A stretch of 64,000 bases of DNA from Ignavibacteriota bacterium (GTDB taxonomy: Bacteria > Bacteroidota > Ignavibacteria > Ignavibacteriales > Ignavibacteriaceae): assembly GCA_013285425.1 (NCBI GenBank), contig CP053447.1, forward strand, positions 1,990,001-2,054,000, in the 5' to 3' direction. Below are positions 28,304 to 36,434 of the stretch, piece after piece. The translations under genes were made by a program, and so were the position numbers. A model generated the notes under the pieces. That model was given only the letters and a program-made list of their open reading frames with translations. It was not told where the DNA came from and did not search any database. The number at the start of each line of letters is the position of its first letter. Position 1 is the first letter of the stretch.

Positions 28304-29002
28304 ATGTCTGAGGTACTTAATAGTTATTGGTTTTCGCTTTTTGATTCAATCCTGCCCAGATTCTGCTGTTCTTGTAAAACTAAATTAGCAACAGGTGATA
28401 AATCAATCTGCAGCAATTGTCTGAAAAGGATTAAGGAGATTGATGATTCACGATTACAAATTGAGTATGATAGAAAATTCGGAGTAAAACAAATCATCTC
28501 TGATTTTTTCTCTCCGTTTTTGTTCGAAAAAGATAAAGAGCTTCAGCATGCAATTCATTCACTTAAATATGAAAATAAATTTCGTACTGGTGTTTTTTTT
28601 GGAGAAGTTATTGCAGAAAAAATTATTAATAGAAGATCCAATTGGATTCCGGATATAATTATTCCTATCCCTTTGCACAAGTTGAAGGAAACAGAGCGCG
28701 GATATAATCAATCATATTTCATTGCAAAAGGATTTAGTAAAGTAACAGGTATTACTTTGATTAAATCAGCAGTAAAACGAAGTAAGTACACCGAGTCTCA
28801 AACCACACTCACTTTTACTGAACGCGAAGAAAATATTGATGGAGCTTTTAAGGTAACTAATAAAAAAGCAGTATATAATAAATCCATTCTTCTAATTGAT
28901 GATGTTATTACAACCGGTGCAACAGTTTCTGAATGCGGCAGAGTTTTGGTTGAGGCAGGAGCTAAAAAAATATTTGCTGCCTCAATTGCAATAGCAGATT
29001 AA
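28304..29002 (+). CDS. ComF family phosphoribosyltransferase-like protein
   Basis: This 232-residue protein, from ATG at 28304 (2 bases after the previous stop), has an N-terminal zinc ribbon (CCSCKTKL and CSNCLKRI) and a C-terminal phosphoribosyltransferase fold with the PRPP loop ILLIDDVITTGATVSECG. ComF/GntX proteins support DNA uptake or nucleotide salvage; the precise substrate is unsettled. An earlier in-frame start at 28268 would overlap the preceding gene by 34 bases and is less likely. No other competence genes are seen. Confidence 0.9.
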   Translation: MSEVLNSYWFSLFDSILPRFCCSCKTKLATGDKSICSNCLKRIKEIDDSRLQIEYDRKFGVKQIISDFFSPFLFEKDKELQHAIHSLKYENKFRTGVFFGEVIAEKIINRRSNWIPDIIIPIPLHKLKETERGYNQSYFIAKGFSKVTGITLIKSAVKRSKYTESQTTLTFTEREENIDGAFKVTNKKAVYNKSILLIDDVITTGATVSECGRVLVEAGAKKIFAASIAIAD

Positions 29003-29003
29003 A

Positions 29004-30632
29004 TTACATCTCTTCCGGAGCTGATACACCAAGGATACTTAATCCATTTTTAATAACAATCATAGCTGCATAAGACAATGCTAATCGTGCTTCAGCTAAT
29101 TTAGTTTCAGTTCCAAGTATCCTGCAGGATTTGTTAAAACGATGATATGCAGCTGCAAGCTCATATAAATAAGAACAAATTCTATGAGTTCCTAAACCTT
29201 CGAAACTTAACTCAACTTCTTCTTCAAATTGAAAAAGAGTTTTTATTAAATTCTGTTCATCATCGTGAACAAGCAGATCTAGATTATTAGTTGAGATTTC
29301 CAAATGAGCTTCTTTTACACGATTTAAAATTGAATTTATTCTTGCATGTGCATATTGAACATAAAAGACCGGATTTTCATCAGATTTCTTTTTGGCAATT
29401 GATAGGTCAAATACCATATGCGAATTGATATTATACATATTAAAAAAATATCTTACTGCATCTTTACCAACTTCATTGTTCAACTCGTCAAGAGTGATGT
29501 AATTAGCTTTTCTGGTTGACATTTTTACAACTTCGTTTCCATCTGTAATCGTAACAAACTGCTGTATCATCACTTTTACTTTATCAGAATCTAATCCGAT
29601 AGCTTTAATCCCGGCCATAACATCAGGATATGTAGCACTATGATCTGAACCGAATATATCAATCAACAAATCATACCCGCGATTAATTTTAACAGCGTGA
29701 TATGCAATATCAGGCAGTCGATAAGTTGGTTCACCGGTACTTTTAACAATTACTTTGTCTTCAGGCTGCCCAAGTTCTTTTAATTTTAACCATACTGCCC
29801 CATCCTTCTCATAAGTAAGATTATGCACTTTGAAATAATTTAAAAGTTCATCCATCTTTCCTTCCTGATACAATGAATATTCATTAAAAAATATTTTATG
29901 AACTATTCCAAGATTTTCAAGGGACTTTTTTATATCAAAAAATATTTCATTCTCAGCAGTGTCTTTAAAGATTCCTTCCGGACTTTCATTTTTAAGGGAA
30001 TCCCCGTATTTAATATATAAATGCATCGCAATCTCTTTAATATATTCTCCCTGATAATAATCTTCAGGAAAAGAGATTTGTTCACCGATGATTTCCAAAT
30101 ATCTTAATTTAACAGAATCACCCAAAACCCGCATCTGCCTGCCGGCATTATTAAAATAATACTCACGGTCAACAGTATATCCGACCCATTCTAAGATATT
30201 TGCAAAAGTATCACCTACAACTGCATTTCGTCCATGTCCAACTGTTAATGGACCGGTGGGATTTGCAGAAACAAATTCAACATTAGCTTTCTTACCGGCA
30301 TATCTTTCTGATTTTCCAAATCTTTCTTTCTTATCAAGAATTTTTTTTATGATATACGTAACGTATTCTTTTGTAAAAAAGAAATTGATAAAACCGGGTC
30401 CGGCAATTTCAGTTTTGGAAATTACTTTCTGATCAATCTTTAATGAATTTACTATTTGTTGAGCAATTACCCGCGGATTGTTTTTAAGTTTTTTTGAAAG
30501 AAGCATGGCTGCATTTGTAGAAATGTCGCCATGTTCAGCAACTTTAGGTTTTTCAAATGCAAGTGATATTTCTTTTAAAGCAGGTATCTCCGATTCTGCT
30601 TCTTTGAAAATGGAAAGTAGATAGTTTTTCAA
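29004..30632 (-). CDS. argS: Arginyl-tRNA synthetase
   Basis: This class I aminoacyl-tRNA synthetase of 542 residues charges tRNA-Arg. It has the N-terminal additional domain (GDISTNAAMLLSKKL), the HIGH-type motif NPTGPLTVGHGRNAVVGD, the catalytic KMSK-type loop VVKMSTRKANYITLDEL, and the C-terminal anticodon-binding domain (YAHARINSILNR to LGVSAPEEM). The start is TTG at 30632. It is seven bases downstream of rsfS, so rsfS-argS is likely one transcript. It converges with comF with a one-base gap between stops. Confidence 0.97.
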   Translation of the reverse strand: MKNYLLSIFKEAESEIPALKEISLAFEKPKVAEHGDISTNAAMLLSKKLKNNPRVIAQQIVNSLKIDQKVISKTEIAGPGFINFFFTKEYVTYIIKKILDKKERFGKSERYAGKKANVEFVSANPTGPLTVGHGRNAVVGDTFANILEWVGYTVDREYYFNNAGRQMRVLGDSVKLRYLEIIGEQISFPEDYYQGEYIKEIAMHLYIKYGDSLKNESPEGIFKDTAENEIFFDIKKSLENLGIVHKIFFNEYSLYQEGKMDELLNYFKVHNLTYEKDGAVWLKLKELGQPEDKVIVKSTGEPTYRLPDIAYHAVKINRGYDLLIDIFGSDHSATYPDVMAGIKAIGLDSDKVKVMIQQFVTITDGNEVVKMSTRKANYITLDELNNEVGKDAVRYFFNMYNINSHMVFDLSIAKKKSDENPVFYVQYAHARINSILNRVKEAHLEISTNNLDLLVHDDEQNLIKTLFQFEEEVELSFEGLGTHRICSYLYELAAAYHRFNKSCRILGTETKLAEARLALSYAAMIVIKNGLSILGVSAPEEM

Positions 30633-30639
30633 TTGAAAA

Positions 30640-31068
30640 TTATTTTATTTTTTTTGATTTAGTAACTGTTGTTTTTTTAACAGTCTTTGTTTTCGGCTTA
30701 ACTATTTCTTTCTTTGCTTCGATTGGATCCTGAATATCAAATACCGGAGCGTCGCCCCATAATTTTTCAATGTTATAAAATTCTCTCGATTCTTTTTTAA
30801 ATATATGAACTACAACATCAACATAATCCAACAATACCCAGCTTAAAGCAGCCATTCCCTCTTTATGCCAGTACTTAATCCCTTCTTCTCTGAGTTTTTC
30901 ATCAATCTCATCAGCAATTGCTTTAACCTGCGTATCGGAATCAGCAGAACAAATCACAAAATAATCTGCAAAAGAAGTAATCTTCTGTAGATCAATTATT
31001 TTAACATCATAACCTTTTTTATTAAATATCAGGTTAGCTATTTGTTCAGCAATTTTTTTGGAATTCAA
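30640..31068 (-). CDS. rsfS: Ribosomal silencing factor RsfS
   Basis: The first ~115 of 142 residues form the RsfS/Iojap domain: YDVKIIDLQKITSFADYFVICSADSDTQVKAIADEI and WVLLDYVDVVVHIF. RsfS binds ribosomal protein uL14 and blocks subunit joining in starvation. A lysine- and threonine-rich tail (KPKTKTVKKTTV) extends past the usual ~110 residues and is likely unstructured RNA-binding tail. The start is TTG, with GGGAG about eight bases upstream overlapping the stop of the preceding LytR_C gene. Confidence 0.94.
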   Translation of the reverse strand: MNSKKIAEQIANLIFNKKGYDVKIIDLQKITSFADYFVICSADSDTQVKAIADEIDEKLREEGIKYWHKEGMAALSWVLLDYVDVVVHIFKKESREFYNIEKLWGDAPVFDIQDPIEAKKEIVKPKTKTVKKTTVTKSKKIK

Positions 31069-31070
31069 TT

Positions 31071-31577
31071 TCAGCTCCCGCTTATTGAAAAATATTTATT
31101 AAAGTCTTTACCAATTACAATTGTCATATCAATAAAAAGACCTTGGTTTATTTCAGTAATAATAAATCGTTTATTTAGATTTAATGAATCAGCAACTCTA
31201 AATGCTGTTTCAATATTATTTGTCCGATCAATGATAAAAGTATTATCAACATTAAAAGTTCTGTAGTTACCTGTTTTAACTACATCAATGTTTTTTTTTC
31301 TAAGTATATCTGTAAGAGCATTTCCGGCACCGGCTATTCCGCAACCATTTAAAATTTCAACTTGAATCATCTGCTGAACATTTTGTGGTTTAGGCTCTTC
31401 TTTTGAATCGGAATTTAAGATTCCTGTTTTTTCAAAGATGTTTATTAAAAGGAATAACGCAATAAGAGATAATACTGATGAGGAAATAATAAAAAACAGC
31501 CGGGTGTTTTTTTCTGAATATATATCTGTGCCTGTAGTTATAAACTTTTTTTCTTTATTATCCAATCCGGAACTCAT
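31071..31577 (-). CDS. Membrane-anchored LytR_C-domain protein
   Basis: The 168-residue protein has one membrane helix (about residues 28-50), then a C-terminal LytR_C domain: QVEILNGCGIAGAGNALTDILRKKNIDVV, GNYRTFNVDNTFIIDR and FIDMTIVIGKDF. LytR_C is found at the end of LCP cell-wall ligases; here it stands alone, and its partner is unknown. ATG at 31577 is preferred over an adjacent TTG. It is two bases upstream of rsfS, a neighbour order common in this lineage, so the stall factor and this protein may be coregulated. Confidence 0.8.
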   Translation of the reverse strand: MSSGLDNKEKKFITTGTDIYSEKNTRLFFIISSSVLSLIALFLLINIFEKTGILNSDSKEEPKPQNVQQMIQVEILNGCGIAGAGNALTDILRKKNIDVVKTGNYRTFNVDNTFIIDRTNNIETAFRVADSLNLNKRFIITEINQGLFIDMTIVIGKDFNKYFSISGS

Positions 31578-31580
31578 CAA

Positions 31581-32093
31581 CTAATAACTAAACGGTCCAA
31601 ATCCGGAATCGAAGAAATCATTATAAAACCAATTATTTGAAAACCTGTTATATCTGTAATAAGAGTCATAAAAGTAATTTGGTATCGCACGATACTGTAC
31701 TGAAATACTAAAATCATCCCAGGGTTTATAATTAAAAGCTGCACGGGTAATATATAAACCCTGAATTGAATTCTGAAAATCTTTTCCTAATGAGCTGTAC
31801 GGGCTAGTGATTATACTCGCATCCAGTTGGAGATTCATATTGTCTGCAAATTTATAAAACATACTATTAGTATAAGTAGCTAAACTTGTTCCATATCCGC
31901 CGATAGTAGAATATGAAAGACCAATTGAATGTTTCATACTAAAGTTATCCGGATTAATAAAACCTAAAATATAGTTGGATGACTTATCAGTTATTCCATC
32001 CTTTGGTGTTTCGGTTGGAAATACCGGGTCCTTAAACTGACCAAATGTAATTGATGAAACAACTAAAACAATAAATAATGTGCTCTTTTTCAT
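31581..32093 (-). CDS. Exported protein of unknown function
   Basis: This 170-residue protein has a signal peptide (about 1-18, ending SITFGQ) and a mature part rich in Tyr, Phe, Asn and Ser with alternating hydrophobics, suggesting a small beta-barrel or surface protein. The C-terminus (YYRYNRFSNNWFYNDF) is very aromatic. No family is recognised. It is the first gene of the run toward argS; its stop is directly followed by the LytR_C gene. Confidence 0.65.
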   Translation of the reverse strand: MKKSTLFIVLVVSSITFGQFKDPVFPTETPKDGITDKSSNYILGFINPDNFSMKHSIGLSYSTIGGYGTSLATYTNSMFYKFADNMNLQLDASIITSPYSSLGKDFQNSIQGLYITRAAFNYKPWDDFSISVQYRAIPNYFYDSYYRYNRFSNNWFYNDFFDSGFGPFSY

Positions 32094-32244
32094 AATAATC
32101 TCAAACTTTCTACCCGATTTTATATAAATCTTAACTTAATGTCAATGAAACTTAACATCCTTTAGACGTATAACTTCTGAAATTTCTCTACAATAAAATC
32201 AATACAAAATTTACTTTTGAATAAAATTATTCAAAGCAGCTTTA

Positions 32245-32700
32245 TTACTTTACTAACACTATCATCTCAATTTCAACAGCAGCATCAAGCGGTAAAGATG
32301 TAACTCCGACAGCACTTCTAACATGCTTTCCGGCATCGCCAAATATTTTACCAATCAATTCTGAAGCACCATTCGCAACCTTTGGCTGTGCAGTAAACTC
32401 TGGTGCACTTGCAACAAATACAGTAAGCTTTTCAACTTCAATAATATTATCAAGGTTTCCTATCACTGATTTAATTGCAGCCAAACAGTTAAGTGCACAA
32501 ATCTGAGCGGCAAGAACTCCATCCTCCTCAGATAATTCCTTCCCAATTTTACCTTTGTATTTTACTTCACCTTTTACAACTGGTACTTGTCCTGAAGTCA
32601 TAACAAGACTGCCAACCTTTTTGGCAGGAATGTAAGCTGCTAATGGTTTAGCAACTTCCGGAACTTCAAAGCCAAGTTCTTTGATTTTTTCTTCTATCAT
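32245..32700 (-). CDS. RidA/YjgF family protein
   Basis: The 151-residue protein carries the RidA fold: PLAAYIPAKKVGSLVMTSGQVPVVKGEV, NCLAAIKSVIGNLDNIIEVEKLTVFVAS and HVRSAVGVTSLPLDAAVEIEMIVLV with the conserved Arg that binds the enamine. RidA-type enzymes hydrolyse reactive enamines and imines from amino acid metabolism. A family subtype with the longer 150-residue size is common and mostly annotated as endoribonuclease-like. TAGGAG about nine bases before the ATG supports the start. It is a single-gene unit. Confidence 0.9.
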   Translation of the reverse strand: MIEEKIKELGFEVPEVAKPLAAYIPAKKVGSLVMTSGQVPVVKGEVKYKGKIGKELSEEDGVLAAQICALNCLAAIKSVIGNLDNIIEVEKLTVFVASAPEFTAQPKVANGASELIGKIFGDAGKHVRSAVGVTSLPLDAAVEIEMIVLVK

Positions 32701-32770
32701 AAAATCTCCTAAACGATTATTATTTTTTTCTTAAATTTGATTTGAAACATTTAGTAAAAAAGGATTTCAA

Positions 32771-33574
32771 ATGACTGACAGCAAATTTACAGATTTTATC
32801 GGGATTGTTAAACGATTAAGAAAAGAATGTCCCTGGGATCGTGAACAAACTAATGATTCGATTAAGTCCAATACAATTGAAGAAGCATACGAGGTTGTTG
32901 AAGCTATTGATAATAAAAATTATGAAGAACTAAAGAAAGAGCTTGGGGATTTATTATTACACGTGGTATTTCATACTCAGATTGCTGAGGAACAAAATTA
33001 TTTTAAAATCGATGATGTTATTGACTCTATCCAATCAAAACTTATCAGAAGGCATCCTCATGTTTTTGGTGAAACTAAAGTAGCGGATTCAAATGAAGTG
33101 AAAAAAAACTGGGAAGAAATCAAGCTTAGTGAAGGAAGAGAATCTGTACTTGATGGAGTACCTCATAATCTTCCGGCATTACAAAGAGCAAACAGATTAC
33201 AAGAAAAAGCAGCAAAGGTTGGTTTTGATTGGGAAAAGAAAGAAGACGTATGGGAAAAAGTAATTGAAGAAATTAAGGAAATGCAGGAAGTTGAGAAACT
33301 AAAAGCTCAATCTGATAAAAATTCAGAGATAAATGAATTGAATAGTAAATTAGAAAATGAAGTTGGTGATGTATTGTTTGCAATGGTAAACTATTCACGT
33401 TTCCTTGGCATCAACCCAGAAGATGCGTTAAGAAAAACAAATGAAAAGTTTATTAAACGATTTAACTATGTCCAGAGTAAAGTAAAAGAATCAGGTAAAA
33501 CGATTAATGAATCAAATCTTAAAGAGATGGATAAATTCTGGAATGAGAGCAAAAAACTGCCGGAATTTAATTAG
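32771..33574 (+). CDS. mazG: Nucleoside triphosphate pyrophosphohydrolase MazG
   Basis: This 267-residue protein has two MazG domains. The first has ECPWDREQTNDSIKSNTIEEAYEVVEAID with the EExxE metal site and ELGDLLLHVVFH; the second has EVGDVLFAMVNYSRF near the C-terminus. The family hydrolyses NTPs, including aberrant ones and GTP/ppGpp-related pools. It is a single gene, divergent from ridA and convergent with phoH three bases away. Confidence 0.95.
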   Translation: MTDSKFTDFIGIVKRLRKECPWDREQTNDSIKSNTIEEAYEVVEAIDNKNYEELKKELGDLLLHVVFHTQIAEEQNYFKIDDVIDSIQSKLIRRHPHVFGETKVADSNEVKKNWEEIKLSEGRESVLDGVPHNLPALQRANRLQEKAAKVGFDWEKKEDVWEKVIEEIKEMQEVEKLKAQSDKNSEINELNSKLENEVGDVLFAMVNYSRFLGINPEDALRKTNEKFIKRFNYVQSKVKESGKTINESNLKEMDKFWNESKKLPEFN

Positions 33575-33577
33575 TTA

Positions 33578-34534
33578 TTATTTACCATTATTAAACTTAT
33601 CGTATGCGTCAATAATATCTTTAACAAGTTTATGCCGTACTACATCTTCTTTATCAAAATAAACAAACCCAACGCCGGATATTCCGCTTAAAATATCTTT
33701 TGCCTGAATTAATCCGCTTTTGGATTTAACCGGTAAATCAATCTGAGTTATATCTCCGGTAATAATTGCTTTGGAATTTGCTCCTAATCTGGTAAGAAAC
33801 ATTTTCATCTGAACATCAGTAGCATTTTGTGCTTCATCAAGAATCACAAAAGCGTTATTAAGGGTCCTGCCGCGCATATATGCAAGAGGAACTATTTCGA
33901 TAACTCTTTTTTCAATATTGCTTTTCAGTTTTTCAGATGGAATCATATCATCTAAAGCATCGTATAATGGTCGTAAGTAGGGATCAATTTTTTCTTGAAA
34001 ATCACCTGGTAAAAACCCAAGACTTTCCCCTGCTTCAACTGCTGGTCTTGCCAGTACTATTCTTTTTACAACTCCTTTTTTCAGGGCTGAAACCGCAATA
34101 GCAACTGCCAGATATGTTTTACCTGTTCCCGCAGGTCCAATAGCAAAACAAATATCATTTTTACCGGCAATCTGCAAATATTTTTTTTGTCCGGGAGTTT
34201 TTGCTTTAACAACATCATTTTTTGTATAAAGGACTATTGAATTATATTCTTCTTCCCCAATAATTTCTTTACCTTCAATTGTAAGATTAAGAATTGTTTC
34301 AATATCACTTTTATTTAATCTTCCGCTGGTATTAAGTACATAAGCCATTTCCTTAATAACTTTTTCTACTATTTCAACTTCTTCCAGTACCCCTTTAATA
34401 TTTACTACATCACCGCGGACAGAAATTGCAGAATTGAATCTATCTTCAAGTAAATTAAGAAATTCATCGTTAACGCCAAGGAGTCCAAGCATATCAACGC
34501 CATTAAGTGTAATCTTTTTCTCTGCAGTTGTCAT
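33578..34534 (-). CDS. PhoH-like ATPase
   Basis: This 318-residue protein has Walker A IGPAGTGKTYLA, Walker B FVILDEAQNATDVQMKMFLTRLG and the downstream ITGDITQIDLP, the PhoH signature set, after an N-terminal KH-like region (about 40-90). PhoH proteins are ATPases linked to RNA metabolism and stress, often near ybeY. No ybeY is adjacent here. The gene is preceded by a terminator of the upstream LysM gene at 34553-34580, so it has its own transcript. Confidence 0.92.
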   Translation of the reverse strand: MTTAEKKITLNGVDMLGLLGVNDEFLNLLEDRFNSAISVRGDVVNIKGVLEEVEIVEKVIKEMAYVLNTSGRLNKSDIETILNLTIEGKEIIGEEEYNSIVLYTKNDVVKAKTPGQKKYLQIAGKNDICFAIGPAGTGKTYLAVAIAVSALKKGVVKRIVLARPAVEAGESLGFLPGDFQEKIDPYLRPLYDALDDMIPSEKLKSNIEKRVIEIVPLAYMRGRTLNNAFVILDEAQNATDVQMKMFLTRLGANSKAIITGDITQIDLPVKSKSGLIQAKDILSGISGVGFVYFDKEDVVRHKLVKDIIDAYDKFNNGK

Positions 34535-34552
34535 AACTCGTTTAAATACAAA

Positions 34553-34580
34553 AAGCCCTCATCCAAAAAGATAAGGGCTT
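34553..34580 (-). terminator. Terminator after the LysM envelope protein gene
   Basis: AAGCCCT and AGGGCTT form a seven-base stem with partial extension by ATC/GAT. On the minus strand it is followed by TTTTGTATTT. It lies 25 bases after the stop of the LysM gene and before phoH. Confidence 0.7.
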
Positions 34581-34605
34581 AAATTTGTTAAAACCAAAAA
34601 GCAAA

Positions 34606-35280
34606 TTATTGTACCGGAGCTGGTTTATAATTCTTTCTTAGTTTTTCATATTTTGATTTTTCTTCTTCTGTAAGATTAGGAATCTTGAAAACTTGTTTTG
34701 GATAAATTAAATCAGGATTCTTAATCTGATCTCTGTTAGCCTTGTAAATTACAGGCCAAGCAAATCCGTTACCATAGTGTTCTTTTTTCTTTGCAATGTT
34801 CCATAGACAATCACCTTTTACAACTGTATAGTTGATTTCTGTTGGAGCCTCAACCCAGTTATCAAGGTCTTTCTGCATTTGATTATGAACTTTTGAAAAG
34901 AATTCTGGTAAAGCAGAAATTTTATTTTTCTTTAATGCATTAAGATCAGTTTGTCTGTCAGCCTTTGGACCTTCTTTTCTTTTGATCTTGCCATCTAATT
35001 CATTAACAGCTTTTCTGAAGTTATTTACATCGTTTCTTGTAGCGCCAACAATCTGGTATAATTCATCGATGCATTCTTCAGGATCCTGCAAATCCATAGC
35101 CTTTAAATTATCTATATCGCTCTTAAGAGCGCTGATTTCACTTTCAAGTGCAGCTTTCTTATTCTTGAAAGTAGTCATTTCTGATTCCCATTGCTCTTCA
35201 GTCATTTCCTGTGCGAAATTAACAGCAGTAAACAGAAGAACCAGGGAAACTATGCCTAATAATTTTGATTTGATAGTCAT
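34606..35280 (-). CDS. Secreted LysM-domain protein with coiled coil
   Basis: From ATG at 35280 the protein has 224 residues. A signal peptide (about 1-23) is followed by a long helical coiled-coil-like region (about 25-145) and a C-terminal LysM domain, YTVVKGDCLWNIAKKKEHYG to YPKQVFKIPNL, which binds peptidoglycan. The start is chosen by AGAGGA eight bases upstream; an earlier in-frame start at 35313 would add a non-signal N-terminus. It follows the small coiled-coil lipoprotein by a short gap, so the pair probably fixes the outer membrane or a periplasmic scaffold to the wall (inference). Confidence 0.85.
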   Translation of the reverse strand: MTIKSKLLGIVSLVLLFTAVNFAQEMTEEQWESEMTTFKNKKAALESEISALKSDIDNLKAMDLQDPEECIDELYQIVGATRNDVNNFRKAVNELDGKIKRKEGPKADRQTDLNALKKNKISALPEFFSKVHNQMQKDLDNWVEAPTEINYTVVKGDCLWNIAKKKEHYGNGFAWPVIYKANRDQIKNPDLIYPKQVFKIPNLTEEEKSKYEKLRKNYKPAPVQ

Positions 35281-35320
35281 TATATATATCCTCTGAAAAT
35301 ATTTAAAAATCATTAATTAA

Positions 35321-35596
35321 TTATTTGGGTAATTTTTCCAGGTTTGCCCTTGCTTCTTCTTTTTGTTTTTCACATTCAGCAAGTTTTCTGTTTGTGTCCT
35401 CGATTTGAGCTTCAAGTTTTGCTCTTTCATCTCTTAATGAGTTTGCTTCTGCCTCAAGTGAAGCAACTTCATTTTTAAGGTCACTCAATTCTTTTAATTG
35501 AGCATCACTTAGACCACCGCATCCACTTAAGAAGGCAGTAGTAAGTGCAATACCGCTGATCAACACGGCTGATCTCAACGATTTAGTTATGTTCAT
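35321..35596 (-). CDS. Small coiled-coil lipoprotein (Lpp-like)
   Basis: The 91-residue protein has a lipoprotein signal with lipobox LSGCGG (Cys26), then an unbroken helix with heptad repeats (LKNEVASLEAEANSLRDERA) to the C-terminus KLPK, ending in lysine as in E. coli Lpp. It looks like an abundant envelope spacer. A strong GGAGG lies seven bases before the ATG, unusual in this window and a hint of high expression. Lpp-type crosslinking to peptidoglycan through the last lysine is not shown. Confidence 0.8.
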   Translation of the reverse strand: MNITKSLRSAVLISGIALTTAFLSGCGGLSDAQLKELSDLKNEVASLEAEANSLRDERAKLEAQIEDTNRKLAECEKQKEEARANLEKLPK

Positions 35597-35739
35597 TCGA
35601 TACCTCCGAATATATTGGTTAGTGATTAAATTTACTAAAAAATGAAAATTTCTTATCGTTATTTAAAATACTTATACAATTTATGCAAAAAAAATAATTA
35701 AAAGAAATAAGGTTTATCACAATATTTGCTTTTTTAGCG

Positions 35740-36420
35740 TCATATCAGTCGCTTTTCAACAAAACTTGTATAGGTATTTCCAGCAACAATTATATGATCA
35801 AATACAGGAATGTCCATTATCTTACCTGCTTCAACAACTTTTTTTGTAATTGCAATATCTTCATTACTGGGTTCCTGATTTCCACTTGGATGATTATGAA
35901 TAAGAATAATGCTGGCAGAATTATTATCAATTGCAGTTTTAAATATTTCTCTCTGGGCAACAACACTGGAATTTAAATTACCCTCTGAAATTCGTACATG
36001 ACGTGTTATTCTGTTTGCCGAGTTTAAACAAACAACAATGAAATGTTCTTTTACTTCGTCTCTGAGTAAAGGAATAAAAATTTCAGCTACATCTGCGGGT
36101 GAAGTAATTTTCTTTTTAGAAAACCATTTAGTTTGTGACAGAACTCTCCTGCTTATTTCAAATGCTGCTAGTAATGTTGCTGCTTTATCCTTGCCTATCC
36201 CGAAATTTTTAATCAGATCAGCGCTGGTTTTTGATGCAAGCTGGGCAAGATTAGTTTCTTTACTAATTAATTCCTGTGCAATCTGAATAACCGATTTACC
36301 TTTTGTGCCGGTTCGTAATAAAATTGCAATCAGTTCCGCATCTGTAAGGCTTTGTGAACCATGCAAAAGTAATTTTTCTCTTGGTCTATCATCCACAGGT
36401 AAATCTCTAACTTTAAGCAT
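35740..36420 (-). CDS. radC: DNA repair protein RadC (JAB/MPN domain)
   Basis: This 226-residue protein has an N-terminal helical region (RPREKLLLHGSQSLTDAELIAILLRTG) with a helix-hairpin-helix-like segment NFGIGKDKAATLLAA, then a JAB metalloprotease-like domain with LIHNHPSGNQEPSNEDI (His-x-His ... Asp zinc ligands). The family is historically named RadC, but its repair role is disputed. ATG at 36420 fits, with GAGGA seven bases upstream; a TTG at 36438 is less likely. It follows the binding-protein-like gene. Confidence 0.93.
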   Translation of the reverse strand: MLKVRDLPVDDRPREKLLLHGSQSLTDAELIAILLRTGTKGKSVIQIAQELISKETNLAQLASKTSADLIKNFGIGKDKAATLLAAFEISRRVLSQTKWFSKKKITSPADVAEIFIPLLRDEVKEHFIVVCLNSANRITRHVRISEGNLNSSVVAQREIFKTAIDNNSASIILIHNHPSGNQEPSNEDIAITKKVVEAGKIMDIPVFDHIIVAGNTYTSFVEKRLI

Positions 36421-36434
36421 AAACATTCCTCGCT

